This document shows positions 52,010 through 60,904 of a stretch of 64,000 bases of DNA, piece after piece. The notes under the pieces are model-generated. The model saw only the letters and a list, made by a program, of their open reading frames with translations, was not told the origin of the DNA and did no database searches. Source of the DNA: Hyphomicrobiales bacterium (GTDB lineage Bacteria > Pseudomonadota > Alphaproteobacteria > Rhizobiales > Beijerinckiaceae); contig JAGXAM010000004.1 in assembly GCA_019075905.1 (NCBI GenBank), forward strand, positions 1 through 64,000. The letters are read 5' to 3'. The translations under genes and the position numbers were made by a program. The stretch's first letter is position 1. The number at the start of each line of letters is the position of its first letter.

Positions 52010-52927
52010 ATGACTTCTACCGCTCAGGAAATAACCGGTACCATGCAGGGGCTGCGCGGGCGGCTCAACTTTGACCAGCCGCTGGCGCCGACGACATGGT
52101 TTCGGGTCGGCGGCGCGGCCGAGGTCATGTTCACGCCCGCTGACGAAGATGATCTGGCGGCCTTCTTGCAGCAATTACCGCGGGAAATTCCTGTGAGTGT
52201 CCTTGGCCTGGCTTCCAATACCATCGTGCGCGACGGCGGCATTCCGGGCGTGACGCTCCGCCTCGGCGGCCGCGCTTTCGGCGCGATCACGGTGGAAGAG
52301 GGCCATCGCCTGCGCGCCGGGACGGCGGCGCCGGATATGCGTGTCGCCCAGGCCGCTGCCGAAGCCGGCATCGATGGTCTGGCATTTTTCCGGGGCATTC
52401 CCGGCTCGATAGGCGGCGCCCTGCGAATGAATGCCGGCGCTCATGGCGGCGAAACCACCGACGTGATGGTGACGGCCCATGGCTTCGACCGGGCCGGCAA
52501 CAAGGTGAGCTTCAGCCATGACGAAATGGGCTTTGCCTATCGCCATTGCTCCATTGCCGACGATATCATCTTTACCTCGGCGCTGTTTCAGGGCCGCCCC
52601 GGCGAGCCCCACGCGATCGAGGCGGAAATGGCCCGCATCACCGCCGCCCGCGAGGCCGCCCAGCCGATTCGCGAAAAGACCGGCGGCTCGACCTTTCGCA
52701 ACCCGCCGGGTGGCAAGGCCTGGCAATTGATCGACAAGGCCGGCTGCCGCGGTCTCGTCATCGGCGATGCCCAGGTTTCGCAGATGCACTGCAATTTTCT
52801 GATCAACCGCGGCGCGGCAACCGCCGCTGATATCGAGGCCCTCGGCGAGGAGGTGCGCCGCAGGGTGATGGAGCAATCGGGCATCGCGCTGCACTGGGAA
52901 ATCAAGCGCGTCGGGGTCGCACGCTGA
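52010..52927 (+). CDS. murB: UDP-N-acetylenolpyruvoylglucosamine reductase
   Basis: 305 residues. MurB reduces UDP-GlcNAc-enolpyruvate to UDP-MurNAc with NADPH in peptidoglycan synthesis. The FAD-binding PCMH domain shows [13 protein letters not shown] and [17 protein letters not shown]. The active-site Ser is in [10 protein letters not shown], and the C-terminal Glu in HWEIKRVG. In most alphaproteobacteria murB lies in the dcw cluster between murC and ddl. Here it is alone between cinA-like and cysQ genes. Confidence 0.94.
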   Translation: MTSTAQEITGTMQGLRGRLNFDQPLAPTTWFRVGGAAEVMFTPADEDDLAAFLQQLPREIPVSVLGLASNTIVRDGGIPGVTLRLGGRAFGAITVEEGHRLRAGTAAPDMRVAQAAAEAGIDGLAFFRGIPGSIGGALRMNAGAHGGETTDVMVTAHGFDRAGNKVSFSHDEMGFAYRHCSIADDIIFTSALFQGRPGEPHAIEAEMARITAAREAAQPIREKTGGSTFRNPPGGKAWQLIDKAGCRGLVIGDAQVSQMHCNFLINRGAATAADIEALGEEVRRRVMEQSGIALHWEIKRVGVAR

Positions 52928-52972
52928 CGTGCAGGCCTTGCCAGCGCGCCTGCGGACGCATAAACGGGCGCT

Positions 52973-53776
52973 ATGACTGCCATTGAATCTCCGTCGCCGC
53001 GCACCACCGACGCTCTGTTTCAGGGCATTTGCGAGGTTGCGCGCGAAGCTGGACGCAAAGCCCTGGCCTGGTTCGAGCCGGGCGCGTCGACCCGCGCCGA
53101 AGTCACGCTCAAGGGCGGCTATTCACCGGTCAGCGCTGCCGATCTTGAGGTCGACCGCTATTTGAGAATGGCCCTGCGCGAACTCGTGCCGCAGGCGGGC
53201 TGGCTCTCCGAAGAGACTCCGGATGATGGCTCGCGCCGGTCATCTCCCGAAGCTTTCATCATTGATCCCATCGATGGCACCGGCGGCTTCATCCGTGGCG
53301 AGCGCGAATGGTGTGTGTCGATCGCGCTGGTGCGTGACGGCGTGCCGGTCATGGCTGTGGTCGAGGCGCCGGCGCTCGGCGAGACCTTCACCGCGCAGGC
53401 CGGTGCCGGGGCTTGGCTGAACAAGGCGCGGATTTGCGTGGCGCAGGAGACGGCCGGCGCGCCGCTGCGCCTGTGCGGGCCGGCGCGGATAGCCAGCCTT
53501 TCCGGTCTGCCACCGCTGCAATTGCGGCCGCGACTGCCCTCGCTCGCCTATCGTTTGATGCTGGTCGCCGACGGCCGGCTCGATGCCACCGTGGCTTCGC
53601 CCAACGCCCATGATTGGGACATTGCCGCAGCCGACCTGATTTTGCGCGAGGCCGGCGGCGTCCTGATCGATCATAATGGCGAGGCGCTGCGTTACGACCG
53701 CGCCGAATTGCGCCACAAGGAATTGTTTGCCGGACGACCGTCATTGGCTGAAATGCTGCGTCGGGCATCGCGATGA
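52973..53776 (+). CDS. cysQ: 3'(2'),5'-bisphosphate nucleotidase CysQ-type (IMPase family)
   Basis: 267 residues of the Li-sensitive phosphatase fold. The metal sites are in VSAADLEVD, LSEETPDD, DPIDGTGGFIRG, and the C-terminal HDWDIAAADLILREAGG. CysQ hydrolyses PAP from sulfate assimilation to AMP. A general inositol monophosphatase is the alternative. It is followed by DUF4170 and the lipid A genes, an order often kept in Hyphomicrobiales, so its role may be linked to lipid metabolism. Confidence 0.83.
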   Translation: MTAIESPSPRTTDALFQGICEVAREAGRKALAWFEPGASTRAEVTLKGGYSPVSAADLEVDRYLRMALRELVPQAGWLSEETPDDGSRRSSPEAFIIDPIDGTGGFIRGEREWCVSIALVRDGVPVMAVVEAPALGETFTAQAGAGAWLNKARICVAQETAGAPLRLCGPARIASLSGLPPLQLRPRLPSLAYRLMLVADGRLDATVASPNAHDWDIAAADLILREAGGVLIDHNGEALRYDRAELRHKELFAGRPSLAEMLRRASR

Positions 53777-53817
53777 AGGTCGCCGACACGAGATTTTATC
53801 AACAGGACTGAGGCTCC

Positions 53818-54063
53818 ATGCAAGATATCGAATCACAAAGGCCGCAATTGCTGCATCTGGTTTTCGGCGGTGAGCTGACCTCGCTGGATGACGTTCAGTT
53901 TCGCGATGCCGCTGCGCTCGATATTGTCGGAATTTTCCCCGATTACGCTACGGCACAGAAGGCGTGGCGCGCCAAGGCTCAGGTCAGCGTCGACAATGCC
54001 CATATGCGCTATTTCATTGTACATCTGCATCGCTTCCTCGATCCCGGCATGCCGAAGGCTTGA
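53818..54063 (+). CDS. DUF4170 domain protein
   Basis: 81 residues. A small alpha/beta protein with the family pattern LHLVFGGELTSLDDVQFRDAAALDIVGIFPDYATAQKAWRAKAQ and a C-terminal HMRYFIVHLHRFLDP. Its function is unknown, but it is kept beside the CysQ-waaA-lpxK genes in many Hyphomicrobiales. The ATG follows a GGACTGAGG stretch. It is likely co-transcribed. Confidence 0.85.
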   Translation: MQDIESQRPQLLHLVFGGELTSLDDVQFRDAAALDIVGIFPDYATAQKAWRAKAQVSVDNAHMRYFIVHLHRFLDPGMPKA

Positions 54064-54093
54064 TATGAACGGCCACGCAAACAGGCATAGACC

Positions 54094-54828
54094 ATGCTGA
54101 AAGCCTGGGGGCAAAGCCCTGCGGGACATGCCCTGTTGGGGCGCGTGCTGGCGTATTATCTTGATTTCACGGATACAACGACGCGCTACGCCCGGGAGCC
54201 GCAGGGTTCGGATGCACTGTTGCAGGCCAACCTTCCGTGCATTTTTGCCTTTTGGCATGGCCAGAACGCCTTTTTGCACCGGTTTCTGCCCCGTGACGTG
54301 CCGCTGGCGGTGCTGATCTCGCGCCATGGCGATGGTGGCATTGCTTCCGCCATGCTGAACTATCGCGGCATTGAAACCATCCGTGGCTCTGGCGGGCCGC
54401 CGCAAAAGGCCCGCCGGCATGGCGGCGTCGCGGCGATGCGCGGCATGATGCGGGCGCTGGCGCAGGGCACATCGGTTGCGATCTCCGCTGATGTTCCGAA
54501 AGTGTCGCGGCACGCCGGTCTCGGCGTCATCACCTTGGCGCAGATATCCGGTCGGCCGATCGTTCCGATTGCCCTTGCGGTTCGCAACCGCATCAATTTC
54601 AGGTCATGGGATCGCGCTGCGCTGGCGCTGCCTTTTGGCCCTGGCGCCGTGGTGGTGGGAGAGCCGCGCTTCATTGACCGTCGCGCCGATGCGGCCAGTC
54701 TGGAAGCTTCGCGGCGTGATCTCGAACATGAACTGGATCGCATCCAGGCGCGCGCCTATGGCATGGTGCGCCGCCAGGACCCTGGCGCGGACCTGGTCAT
54801 CGCCCGCGAAAATGGCGCATCATCTTGA
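54094..54828 (+). CDS. DUF374 lysophospholipid/lipid A acyltransferase-like protein
   Basis: 244 residues of the LpxL-like acyltransferase group DUF374. The catalytic-type region is AFWHGQNAF (His-Gly-x-Asn), followed by LISRHGDGGIASAML, GIETIRGSGG and GTSVAISAD. The usual DGPRGP motif reads ADVPKV, a variation seen in some members. It probably acylates a lipid A or phospholipid precursor at the inner membrane. The stop overlaps the waaA start (TGATG). Confidence 0.85.
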   Translation: MLKAWGQSPAGHALLGRVLAYYLDFTDTTTRYAREPQGSDALLQANLPCIFAFWHGQNAFLHRFLPRDVPLAVLISRHGDGGIASAMLNYRGIETIRGSGGPPQKARRHGGVAAMRGMMRALAQGTSVAISADVPKVSRHAGLGVITLAQISGRPIVPIALAVRNRINFRSWDRAALALPFGPGAVVVGEPRFIDRRADAASLEASRRDLEHELDRIQARAYGMVRRQDPGADLVIARENGASS

Positions 54829-56126
54829 TGATCAAGGCTAATCTTTTGCCGCTCTATCGGGCGGCAAGCTTCTGCCTGCAGCCGCTGGCCGGGCCGTTCC
54901 TGCGCCGCCGCCTCAAGCGGGGCAAGGAAGATTCGCTGCGCCTGCGCGAAAAGCTCGGCATGACCCAATTGTCGCGCCCCGCAGGTGCGCTGGTCTGGCT
55001 GCATGGTGCCAGCATTGGCGAGGCCATGGCACTGCGGCCGCTGGTGCAGCGCCTGCTCGACCGCGGTTTCAAGGTGTTGCTGACCACCGGCACCGCCACC
55101 TCGGCGCGCCTCGTGCAAGGCCAGTTCGGCAGCGGCCCCGTGCACCAGTTTGCGCCGCTCGACGGGCCGCTGTTCGTGCGCCGCTTTCTCGATCATTGGG
55201 CGCCCGATCTCGCGCTGGTGGCGGAATCGGAATTTTGGCCGAACATGTTTCATGCACTCGCCCGTCGCAACATTCCGCTGATCGTCGTCAATGCCAGAAT
55301 GTCGCCGCGCTCCGCCCGGCGCTGGGCGCGCCTGCCGGGCACCATTGCCGCACTGTTGCACGATGTCAGGCTGTGCCTGGCGCAAAGCGATGCCGATGCC
55401 AGCCACCTTTCAGCGCTCGGCATGCCGGCGGTGCTGAGCGTCGGCAACCTCAAATATGATGCCGCCGCCCCCACCGCCGATGCCCGCGCCCTGTCGCTGC
55501 TCAACGGTGCTATCGGCACCCGCCCGGCATGGCTGGCAGCTTCCACCCACCCTGGCGAGGAAGATGTTATCGCCCGGGTGCATCGCGCTGCCAGCGCGCT
55601 GATGCCTGAACTCCTCACCATGATCGCGCCGCGTCACCATGATCGCGGCGAGATGATAGCCGCCGAATTGACCCGCAGCGGCTTTCGCGTCGCGCAGCGC
55701 TCGCACAACGAACTGCCCGGCCCGCAAACCGAAATCTACATTGCTGACAGCATGGGCGAAATGGGCGTGCTGTTTCGCGCCGCACCCATCGTGCTGATGG
55801 GCAAATCCCTTGACCTTGCCAGCGGTGCGCGCGGCGGCGGACAAAACCCGATCGAGCCCGCCAAGCTCGGCTGCGCCGTGCTGCATGGGCCGCTGGTGAG
55901 CAATTTTGCCACCACCTACAGCGCGCTCGATGACGCTTGCGGCGCGCTGCTGGTGCCCGATGAATCGGCCCTGACCGAGGCCCTGAAACTGCTCTTCCGC
56001 GATACCGCGCTGATGCGCAAAATGGCCCGCGCCGCCAAGGAAACCGTGTCGCATATGACCGGTGCCAGCGATCATACCATGGCAGCGCTCGCACCCTGGC
56101 TCGATGCCCTGCGGGGCCTGCCCTGA
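54828..56126 (+). CDS. waaA: Kdo transferase
   Basis: 432 residues. WaaA (KdtA) adds Kdo to lipid IVA. The N-terminal membrane anchor and the GT-B fold are clear: WLHGASIGEAMALRPLV, VAESEFWPNMFHALARRNIPLIVVNARMS, GNLKYD and LAASTHPGEEDVI are the family motifs. The C-terminal GGGQNPIEPAKLGCAVLHGP carries the donor-binding region. ATG 54828 overlaps the preceding stop; the longest frame starts with a TTG one codon earlier. The stop overlaps the lpxK start. Confidence 0.95.
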   Translation: MIKANLLPLYRAASFCLQPLAGPFLRRRLKRGKEDSLRLREKLGMTQLSRPAGALVWLHGASIGEAMALRPLVQRLLDRGFKVLLTTGTATSARLVQGQFGSGPVHQFAPLDGPLFVRRFLDHWAPDLALVAESEFWPNMFHALARRNIPLIVVNARMSPRSARRWARLPGTIAALLHDVRLCLAQSDADASHLSALGMPAVLSVGNLKYDAAAPTADARALSLLNGAIGTRPAWLAASTHPGEEDVIARVHRAASALMPELLTMIAPRHHDRGEMIAAELTRSGFRVAQRSHNELPGPQTEIYIADSMGEMGVLFRAAPIVLMGKSLDLASGARGGGQNPIEPAKLGCAVLHGPLVSNFATTYSALDDACGALLVPDESALTEALKLLFRDTALMRKMARAAKETVSHMTGASDHTMAALAPWLDALRGLP

Positions 56127-57103
56127 TGCGCCCGCCGGCCTTCTGGCTCAAGCCGGATCGCGGCGCTTTTGCCGGGCTTCTGACCCCGCTGGCGGCGCTT
56201 TATGGCGCTGTGGCCGGCCAGCGCCTGCGCCGCAGCGGCATCAGCCTCGATGTCCCGGTCATCTGCGTCGGCAATTTCACCGCGGGCGGCACCGGCAAGA
56301 CCCCGGTCGTGCTGGCGCTGACGAGAATGCTGCAGGATCGCGGGCTGCGCCCGGCCATCCTGTCACGCGGTTTTGGCCGCGCCAGCAAGGGCGTCGTCAA
56401 GGTCGACCCCAGGCAGCACAGCGCCCGTGACACCGGCGATGAGCCCCTGTTGCTGGCGGAACGGGCACCAACCTTTGTCGCGGCGGACCGCGTCGCGGCG
56501 GCCGCAGCGGCGCTGCGCGAAGGTGCCGACGTGCTGGTGATGGATGACGGCCTGCAAAATCGCGGGCTGGTCAAGAGCCTCGGCATTTGCGTGATCGATG
56601 CCGCCGTCGGCTTTGGCAATGGCTGCGTCATCCCCGCCGGTCCGCTGCGCGCGCGGCTGGAGGCGCAATGGCCGCTGGTTGAAGCTGTCATGATCGTCGG
56701 CGAGGGCGTCGACCGCGTCGCGCAACTGGCGCATGCGCAAGGCAAATCGGTGCTGCGCGCCGCGCTGCGACCCGATGCCGCTGCCCGGGCCGAGATCAAG
56801 GGCCGCAGGCTTTTTGCCTTTGCCGGCATCGGCCGGCCGGAAAAATTCTTCACAACTTTGCGCGAGGCCGGCGGCGAGCTGGTGGCGAGGCGCAGTTTTG
56901 ATGATCATCATGCCTTTGCCGACCATGAAATCGCCGGCCTGCGCGCCGCAGCACAGGCGCAAAACGCGCAATTGGTGACGACCACCAAGGATTTTGCGCG
57001 GCTTTCTGCCCGCCAGCGCCAGGATATTATGGTGTTGCCGGTCGAACTGGTGTTCAAAGAGCCCGAAGCGATCAATGCCCTTCTGGCAGCGCATTTGCGC
57101 TAG
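56126..57103 (+). CDS. lpxK: Tetraacyldisaccharide 4'-kinase
   Basis: 325 residues. LpxK phosphorylates the 4' position of the lipid A disaccharide. The P-loop is GNFTAGGTGKT at residues 49-59, and the second conserved segment is DVLVMDDGLQNRGLVK with its catalytic Asp. GRLFAFAGIGRPEKFF and DHHAF are further motifs. The ATG shares bases with the waaA stop. It is followed by atpI after 53 bases, the start of a separate operon. Confidence 0.95.
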   Translation: MRPPAFWLKPDRGAFAGLLTPLAALYGAVAGQRLRRSGISLDVPVICVGNFTAGGTGKTPVVLALTRMLQDRGLRPAILSRGFGRASKGVVKVDPRQHSARDTGDEPLLLAERAPTFVAADRVAAAAAALREGADVLVMDDGLQNRGLVKSLGICVIDAAVGFGNGCVIPAGPLRARLEAQWPLVEAVMIVGEGVDRVAQLAHAQGKSVLRAALRPDAAARAEIKGRRLFAFAGIGRPEKFFTTLREAGGELVARRSFDDHHAFADHEIAGLRAAAQAQNAQLVTTTKDFARLSARQRQDIMVLPVELVFKEPEAINALLAAHLR

Positions 57104-57156
57104 AATGCGGCCGAACCAGAGGCCGAAATCGCCTGCCGGAATTCAGGAGCGCGCCC

Positions 57157-57471
57157 ATGAATGACGAAAATCACGAAGAATCCCTGCGAACACGGCTCGA
57201 CAACCTCACCAAGACCCTTGACGCGGATCGCGAGGCGTCGCAAAAGGCCGCTGTTGACAGCATTGCCTCACAGGCGGACGCCAGGGGTCTGAATCTCGCA
57301 TCCAGATTCCTGTCGGAGTTTATGGGGGCCGTGTTGCTGGGGGGCCTGGCAGGTTGGGCAATCGACAAATGGCTGCATTCGTCGCCATTCGGGTTGATTA
57401 TCATGCTGGTGTTGGGCTTCGTGGCGGGTATCTGGAACATTTATCGCATGGCCGCAGCACGCTCGAATTAG
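57157..57471 (+). CDS. atpI: ATP synthase protein I
   Basis: 104 residues. The N-terminal half is a charged, likely coiled segment (SLRTRLDNLTKTLDADREASQKAA). It is followed by two membrane helices (FMGAVLLGGLAGWAIDKWL and FGLIIMLVLGFVAGIWNIYRM) that match AtpI. AtpI helps to assemble the c-ring and transport Mg or Ca in some bacteria. The gene precedes atpB by 33 bases, with CAGGAG as ribosome binding site. It begins the F0 operon. Confidence 0.9.
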   Translation: MNDENHEESLRTRLDNLTKTLDADREASQKAAVDSIASQADARGLNLASRFLSEFMGAVLLGGLAGWAIDKWLHSSPFGLIIMLVLGFVAGIWNIYRMAAARSN

Positions 57472-57504
57472 GCGCGCTCACGGTCATTGTGGCGCTTGAG
57501 GTGA

Positions 57505-58275
57505 ATGAACGTGGCGGCAGGCAATCCGATCGATCCGATTGAGCAATTCAAAGTTCGGGAACTCGTGCCGATTCACATCGGCTCGTTGAACCTGTCCTTC
57601 ACCAATTCATCGCTGTTCATGGTGGCTGTGCTCGCCGTGGTGACCTTGCTGATGGTGGTGTTCACCTCCGGGCGCAACCTGGTGCCGGGACGCACGCAGG
57701 CGGCGGCCGAAATGGCGTATGAATTCATCGCCAACACGCTCCGCTCGACCGCCGGCGATGCCGGCATGAAGTTCTTTCCCTTCGTGTTTTCGATCTTCAT
57801 GTTCGTGCTGATGTGCAACCTGCTCGGCTTGCTGCCCTATGGCTTCAGCGTCACGGCGCAGATCGTTGTCACTTTCGCACTCGCCGCCGTGGTGATCTCG
57901 CTGGTCATTCTCTATGGCGCCTACAAGCACGGTTTTGGCTTCCTCAAGCTGTTCGTGCCGCAGGGCGTGCATTTGGCGCTGCTGCCGCTGATCGTGCTGA
58001 TCGAAGTGATTTCCTTTGTTTCTCGGCCGCTCACCCTCTCGGTTCGTCTTTTCGCCAACATGCTCGCCGGGCATATTCTGCTGGCGATTTTTGGCGGCTT
58101 TGTCGTGGTGCTGCTCGGCTCATCCTCATATGGCCTGAAGGCGCTTGCCTTCCTGCCTTTCGCCATGACGACGCTGATGTTTGCTTTCGAGCTGCTGGTT
58201 GCAGTTCTGCAGGCCTATGTGTTCGCCATTCTCACAAGCGTCTATCTCAACGACGCCATTCATCCGGGTCACTGA
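57505..58275 (+). CDS. atpB: ATP synthase F0 subunit a
   Basis: 256 residues, five or six membrane helices. The essential Arg is in LSVRLFANMLAGH, and the C-terminal helix ends AYVFAILTSVYLNDAIH, both typical of subunit a. The ATG at 57505 is used, but the GAGG before it is only three bases away. A GTG two codons later (57511) has the better spacing, so the true N-terminus may be two residues shorter. It forms the proton half-channels next to the c-ring. Confidence 0.96.
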   Translation: MNVAAGNPIDPIEQFKVRELVPIHIGSLNLSFTNSSLFMVAVLAVVTLLMVVFTSGRNLVPGRTQAAAEMAYEFIANTLRSTAGDAGMKFFPFVFSIFMFVLMCNLLGLLPYGFSVTAQIVVTFALAAVVISLVILYGAYKHGFGFLKLFVPQGVHLALLPLIVLIEVISFVSRPLTLSVRLFANMLAGHILLAIFGGFVVVLLGSSSYGLKALAFLPFAMTTLMFAFELLVAVLQAYVFAILTSVYLNDAIHPGH

Positions 58276-58325
58276 TAATTTATTGACAACAATGGTGCCC
58301 CACCAAACCTGAAACGGAGACTGTT

Positions 58326-58556
58326 ATGGATCACATTTCTGCTGCTTATATCGGCGCTGGCATCGCCTCTGTCGGCATGGGCGCCGCCGCCGTGGGCGTC
58401 GGCCACATTTTCGGCAATTACCTGTCAGGCTCGCTGCGCAACCCGTCGGCTGCTGACGGCCAGTTTGGTCGCGCCCTGCTCGGCGTGGCGCTCGCCGAAG
58501 GTCTCGGCCTGTTCGCCTTCATCGTCGTGATCCTGCTGCTGTTCGTGAAGCCGTAA
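58326..58556 (+). CDS. atpE: ATP synthase F0 subunit c
   Basis: 76 residues, two helices with the polar loop SLRNPSA (residues 36-42) and the proton-carrying Glu58 in GVALAEGLGLF. The Gly/Ala-rich first helix GAGIASVGMGAAAVGVG is normal for proton-type c-rings. It lies between atpB and atpF' in the typical alphaproteobacterial order. Confidence 0.97.
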   Translation: MDHISAAYIGAGIASVGMGAAAVGVGHIFGNYLSGSLRNPSAADGQFGRALLGVALAEGLGLFAFIVVILLLFVKP

Positions 58557-58631
58557 GCAGCTCTCTGATGTCCCGGCGCGTCCTCAACTGGCGCGCCGGA
58601 ACCTTCTTGTTGATGATCAAAGGCACAGCAC

Positions 58632-59192
58632 ATGGCTGATACGAAGCAGGCCCCATCCACTCCGGCAACAACGGCTGGCACAGTCGCGCCGGGCGGTGCC
58701 CCGCCGTTTCCCCCCTTTGACCCCGCGCAATTCAGCTCGACTCTGTTCTGGCTGGTGGTTGTCGTGGGCCTGATGTATGTCCTGATGTCGAAAGTGGCAT
58801 TGCCGCGGGTCGAGGGCATTCTCTCCGACCGTCGCCGCACCATCGATGATGATTTTGCCGCCGCACGCGAAGCCAAGGCCCAGGCCGATCTTGCCGCTGC
58901 CGGCCATGTCAAGGCGCTTGCCGCCGCCCGCGCCGAGGCGCAGGGCCTCGCCCAGAAAACCCGTGATGATCTCAACGCCAGGCATGCCGCCCGTCAGGCC
59001 GAACTGGAAGCTGGCCTCAACGCCAAACTGGCCGGTGCCGAAGCGCAGATCGCCACCACCAAAGCCGCGGCCATGACGCATGTGCAAGCCATTGCCCATG
59101 ACACTGCCAGCGCCATTTTCGAGCGCATTACCGGCGAGGCTGCCGATGCCGATGCCATTCATGCCGCCCTTGCGGCGACCTCGAACAACTGA
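58632..59192 (+). CDS. atpF': ATP synthase F0 subunit b'
   Basis: 186 residues. The Pro-rich N-terminal extension (APGGAPPFPPFDPAQ) precedes one membrane helix (STLFWLVVVVGLMYVLMSKVALPRV), followed by a long charged coiled coil rich in Ala, Glu and Gln. This is the b' partner (AtpG-type) of the heterodimeric stalk found in alphaproteobacteria and cyanobacteria. It is followed by atpF after 17 bases. Confidence 0.93.
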   Translation: MADTKQAPSTPATTAGTVAPGGAPPFPPFDPAQFSSTLFWLVVVVGLMYVLMSKVALPRVEGILSDRRRTIDDDFAAAREAKAQADLAAAGHVKALAAARAEAQGLAQKTRDDLNARHAARQAELEAGLNAKLAGAEAQIATTKAAAMTHVQAIAHDTASAIFERITGEAADADAIHAALAATSNN

Positions 59193-59209
59193 CCGGAAAG
59201 TCCACGACC

Positions 59210-59695
59210 ATGGAATTTGGCGCAGAGTTTTTCGTAGCCATAGCCTTCCTGCTGTTTCTTGCCGGGATGTTTTATTACAAGGTGCATGCCACCATTGCCG
59301 GGGCGCTCGATGCGCGGGTGAAGGCCATCACAGACGAGCTTGAGCAGGCCAAGAGCCTGCGCCGCGAAGCCGCTAGCCTGCTTGCCTCTTTCGAGCAGAA
59401 GAAGGTCGAGGCCGAGGCTGAGGCCGCCTCCATCATCGCCGCCGCCAAGGTCGATGCCGAAGTTTTTTCCCGGGATGCCGAGCGCAAGCTCAACGAATTC
59501 ATCAGCCGCCGCACGGCGCAGGCCGATGCCAAGATCGCCCTCGCCGAAACGCAGGCCACCCAGGAAGTGCGCGCCAGCGCCGCCGATGCTGCGGTGAAAG
59601 CCGCCGCCGTGGTGTTGCAGCAGCACGCCTCCGGCCCGGCCGGTGCCGGCATGATCGAGAAGAACATCGGCGACCTCAAGACCCTGTTCAACTGA
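59210..59695 (+). CDS. atpF: ATP synthase F0 subunit b
   Basis: 161 residues. One N-terminal membrane helix (FFVAIAFLLFLAGMFYYK), then a charged coiled coil (EQAKSLRREAASLLASFEQKKVEAEAEAASI) typical of the peripheral stalk. It pairs with b'. It ends the F0 cluster; the F1 genes (atpHAGDC) are not in the window, as expected for alphaproteobacteria. Confidence 0.95.
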   Translation: MEFGAEFFVAIAFLLFLAGMFYYKVHATIAGALDARVKAITDELEQAKSLRREAASLLASFEQKKVEAEAEAASIIAAAKVDAEVFSRDAERKLNEFISRRTAQADAKIALAETQATQEVRASAADAAVKAAAVVLQQHASGPAGAGMIEKNIGDLKTLFN

Positions 59696-59705
59696 AGGCT
59701 GGCGC

Positions 59706-60500
59706 ATGGCCGAACAGCCTGTCGCGCCATGGCCGGCCTTCGAGCTTTGTCCCGGAGCGGCCACCAGCGGCGTGATCTTCATTTGCGACCACGCCAGCCC
59801 GGCCGTGCCAGAGGCCTATGCCGGTCTCGGGCTCGCACCTGAAGCCTTTACCCGCCACATTGCCTATGACATTGGCGCCGCGGCGCTGACCCGTGCCCTG
59901 GCTGCGCGCTTCGAGGCGCCGGCGGTGCTCTCGCATTTTTCGCGCCTGCTGATCGATCCCAATCGCGGTCTCGATGATCCGACCCTGATCATGGAACTTT
60001 CGGACGGGGCGATCATTCCCGGCAACCACGGCATCACCGAGGGGGAGCGCGCCACCCGGATCGCGCAGTTCTGGCAGCCCTATCGCCATGCCGTGCAGGC
60101 CGAAATCGCCCGCATGGTGGCGACAGGCCCGGTGCCGGCCATCGTCTCGCTGCATTCCTTCACGCCGCGCTGGAAGGGTGCCAGGCGCCCGTGGCCGGTG
60201 GCGGTGCTATGGGATACGGACGCGCGCATGGCCCTGCCGCTGATTGCCGACCTGCGCACGGATCATGGCATGAACGTGGGCGATAACCAGCCCTACGACG
60301 GCGCGCTCAAGGGTGACACCCTGCATGAAATGGCCACCGTCCCCGGCCTGCCGCATGTGCTGATCGAACTTCGTCAGGACGAAATCGGCGATGACGCCGG
60401 CGTCGCGCGCTGGACCAGCCGCCTCGAAGCTGCCTTGCGTCCCCTTCTGGTGCAGGCCGGGCTGCACCAGATGGTGCCGCAAGGCTCGCGCGCCCGCTAG
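59706..60500 (+). CDS. N-formylglutamate amidohydrolase family protein
   Basis: 264 residues. The family pattern is GVIFICDHASPAVPEAYAGLGL, HIAYDIGAAALTRALA, SRLLIDPNRG and SLHSFTPRW, with His/Asp/Glu likely to bind zinc. HutG-type members release formate in histidine degradation, but most alphaproteobacterial members of this size have no known substrate. It starts ten bases after atpF, so it may be read through from the F0 operon. No hut gene is near. Confidence 0.88.
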   Translation: MAEQPVAPWPAFELCPGAATSGVIFICDHASPAVPEAYAGLGLAPEAFTRHIAYDIGAAALTRALAARFEAPAVLSHFSRLLIDPNRGLDDPTLIMELSDGAIIPGNHGITEGERATRIAQFWQPYRHAVQAEIARMVATGPVPAIVSLHSFTPRWKGARRPWPVAVLWDTDARMALPLIADLRTDHGMNVGDNQPYDGALKGDTLHEMATVPGLPHVLIELRQDEIGDDAGVARWTSRLEAALRPLLVQAGLHQMVPQGSRAR

Positions 60501-60569
60501 GCGAGACTTGACTTGCATGCCGGGCAATGATTGCTCGGCACTTTCGCATTTGAAAAGGAATCACCGCAG

Positions 60570-60812
60570 ATGAGTGACCACGTCGAGGCCGGACAATTGC
60601 TCGCCTTTATCGAGCGCATCGAGCACCTTGAGGAAGAAAAGCGCACCGTCTCCGAGACGATCAAGGAAGTCTATGCCGAAGCCAAGGGCTCCGGTTTCGA
60701 CATCAAGATCATGCGAAAAATCGTATCGATCCGGCGCGTCGACAAGGAAAAACGCCGCGAGGAAGAAGAGATTCTCGGGCTCTATCTCACGGCGCTCGGC
60801 ATGGAAAGCTGA
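60570..60812 (+). CDS. gapR: Nucleoid-associated protein GapR (DUF2312)
   Basis: 80 residues, two long helices in a coiled coil followed by a short third ([37 protein letters not shown]). This is DUF2312, known in Caulobacter as GapR, an essential protein that clamps overtwisted DNA and helps replication. The ATG at 60570 has AAAAGGA upstream; the open frame starts earlier with TTG. It is alone between an amidohydrolase and a LysR gene. Confidence 0.92.
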   Translation: MSDHVEAGQLLAFIERIEHLEEEKRTVSETIKEVYAEAKGSGFDIKIMRKIVSIRRVDKEKRREEEEILGLYLTALGMES

Positions 60813-60904
60813 GATCAACTTCGTGAAATGAGTTGACGAAAGTCAAAAAGCACCCGCAGATGTAAGTCTGACGAAAGGCTAAGCGTCATCGTGTCGGCAG
60901 GCAC

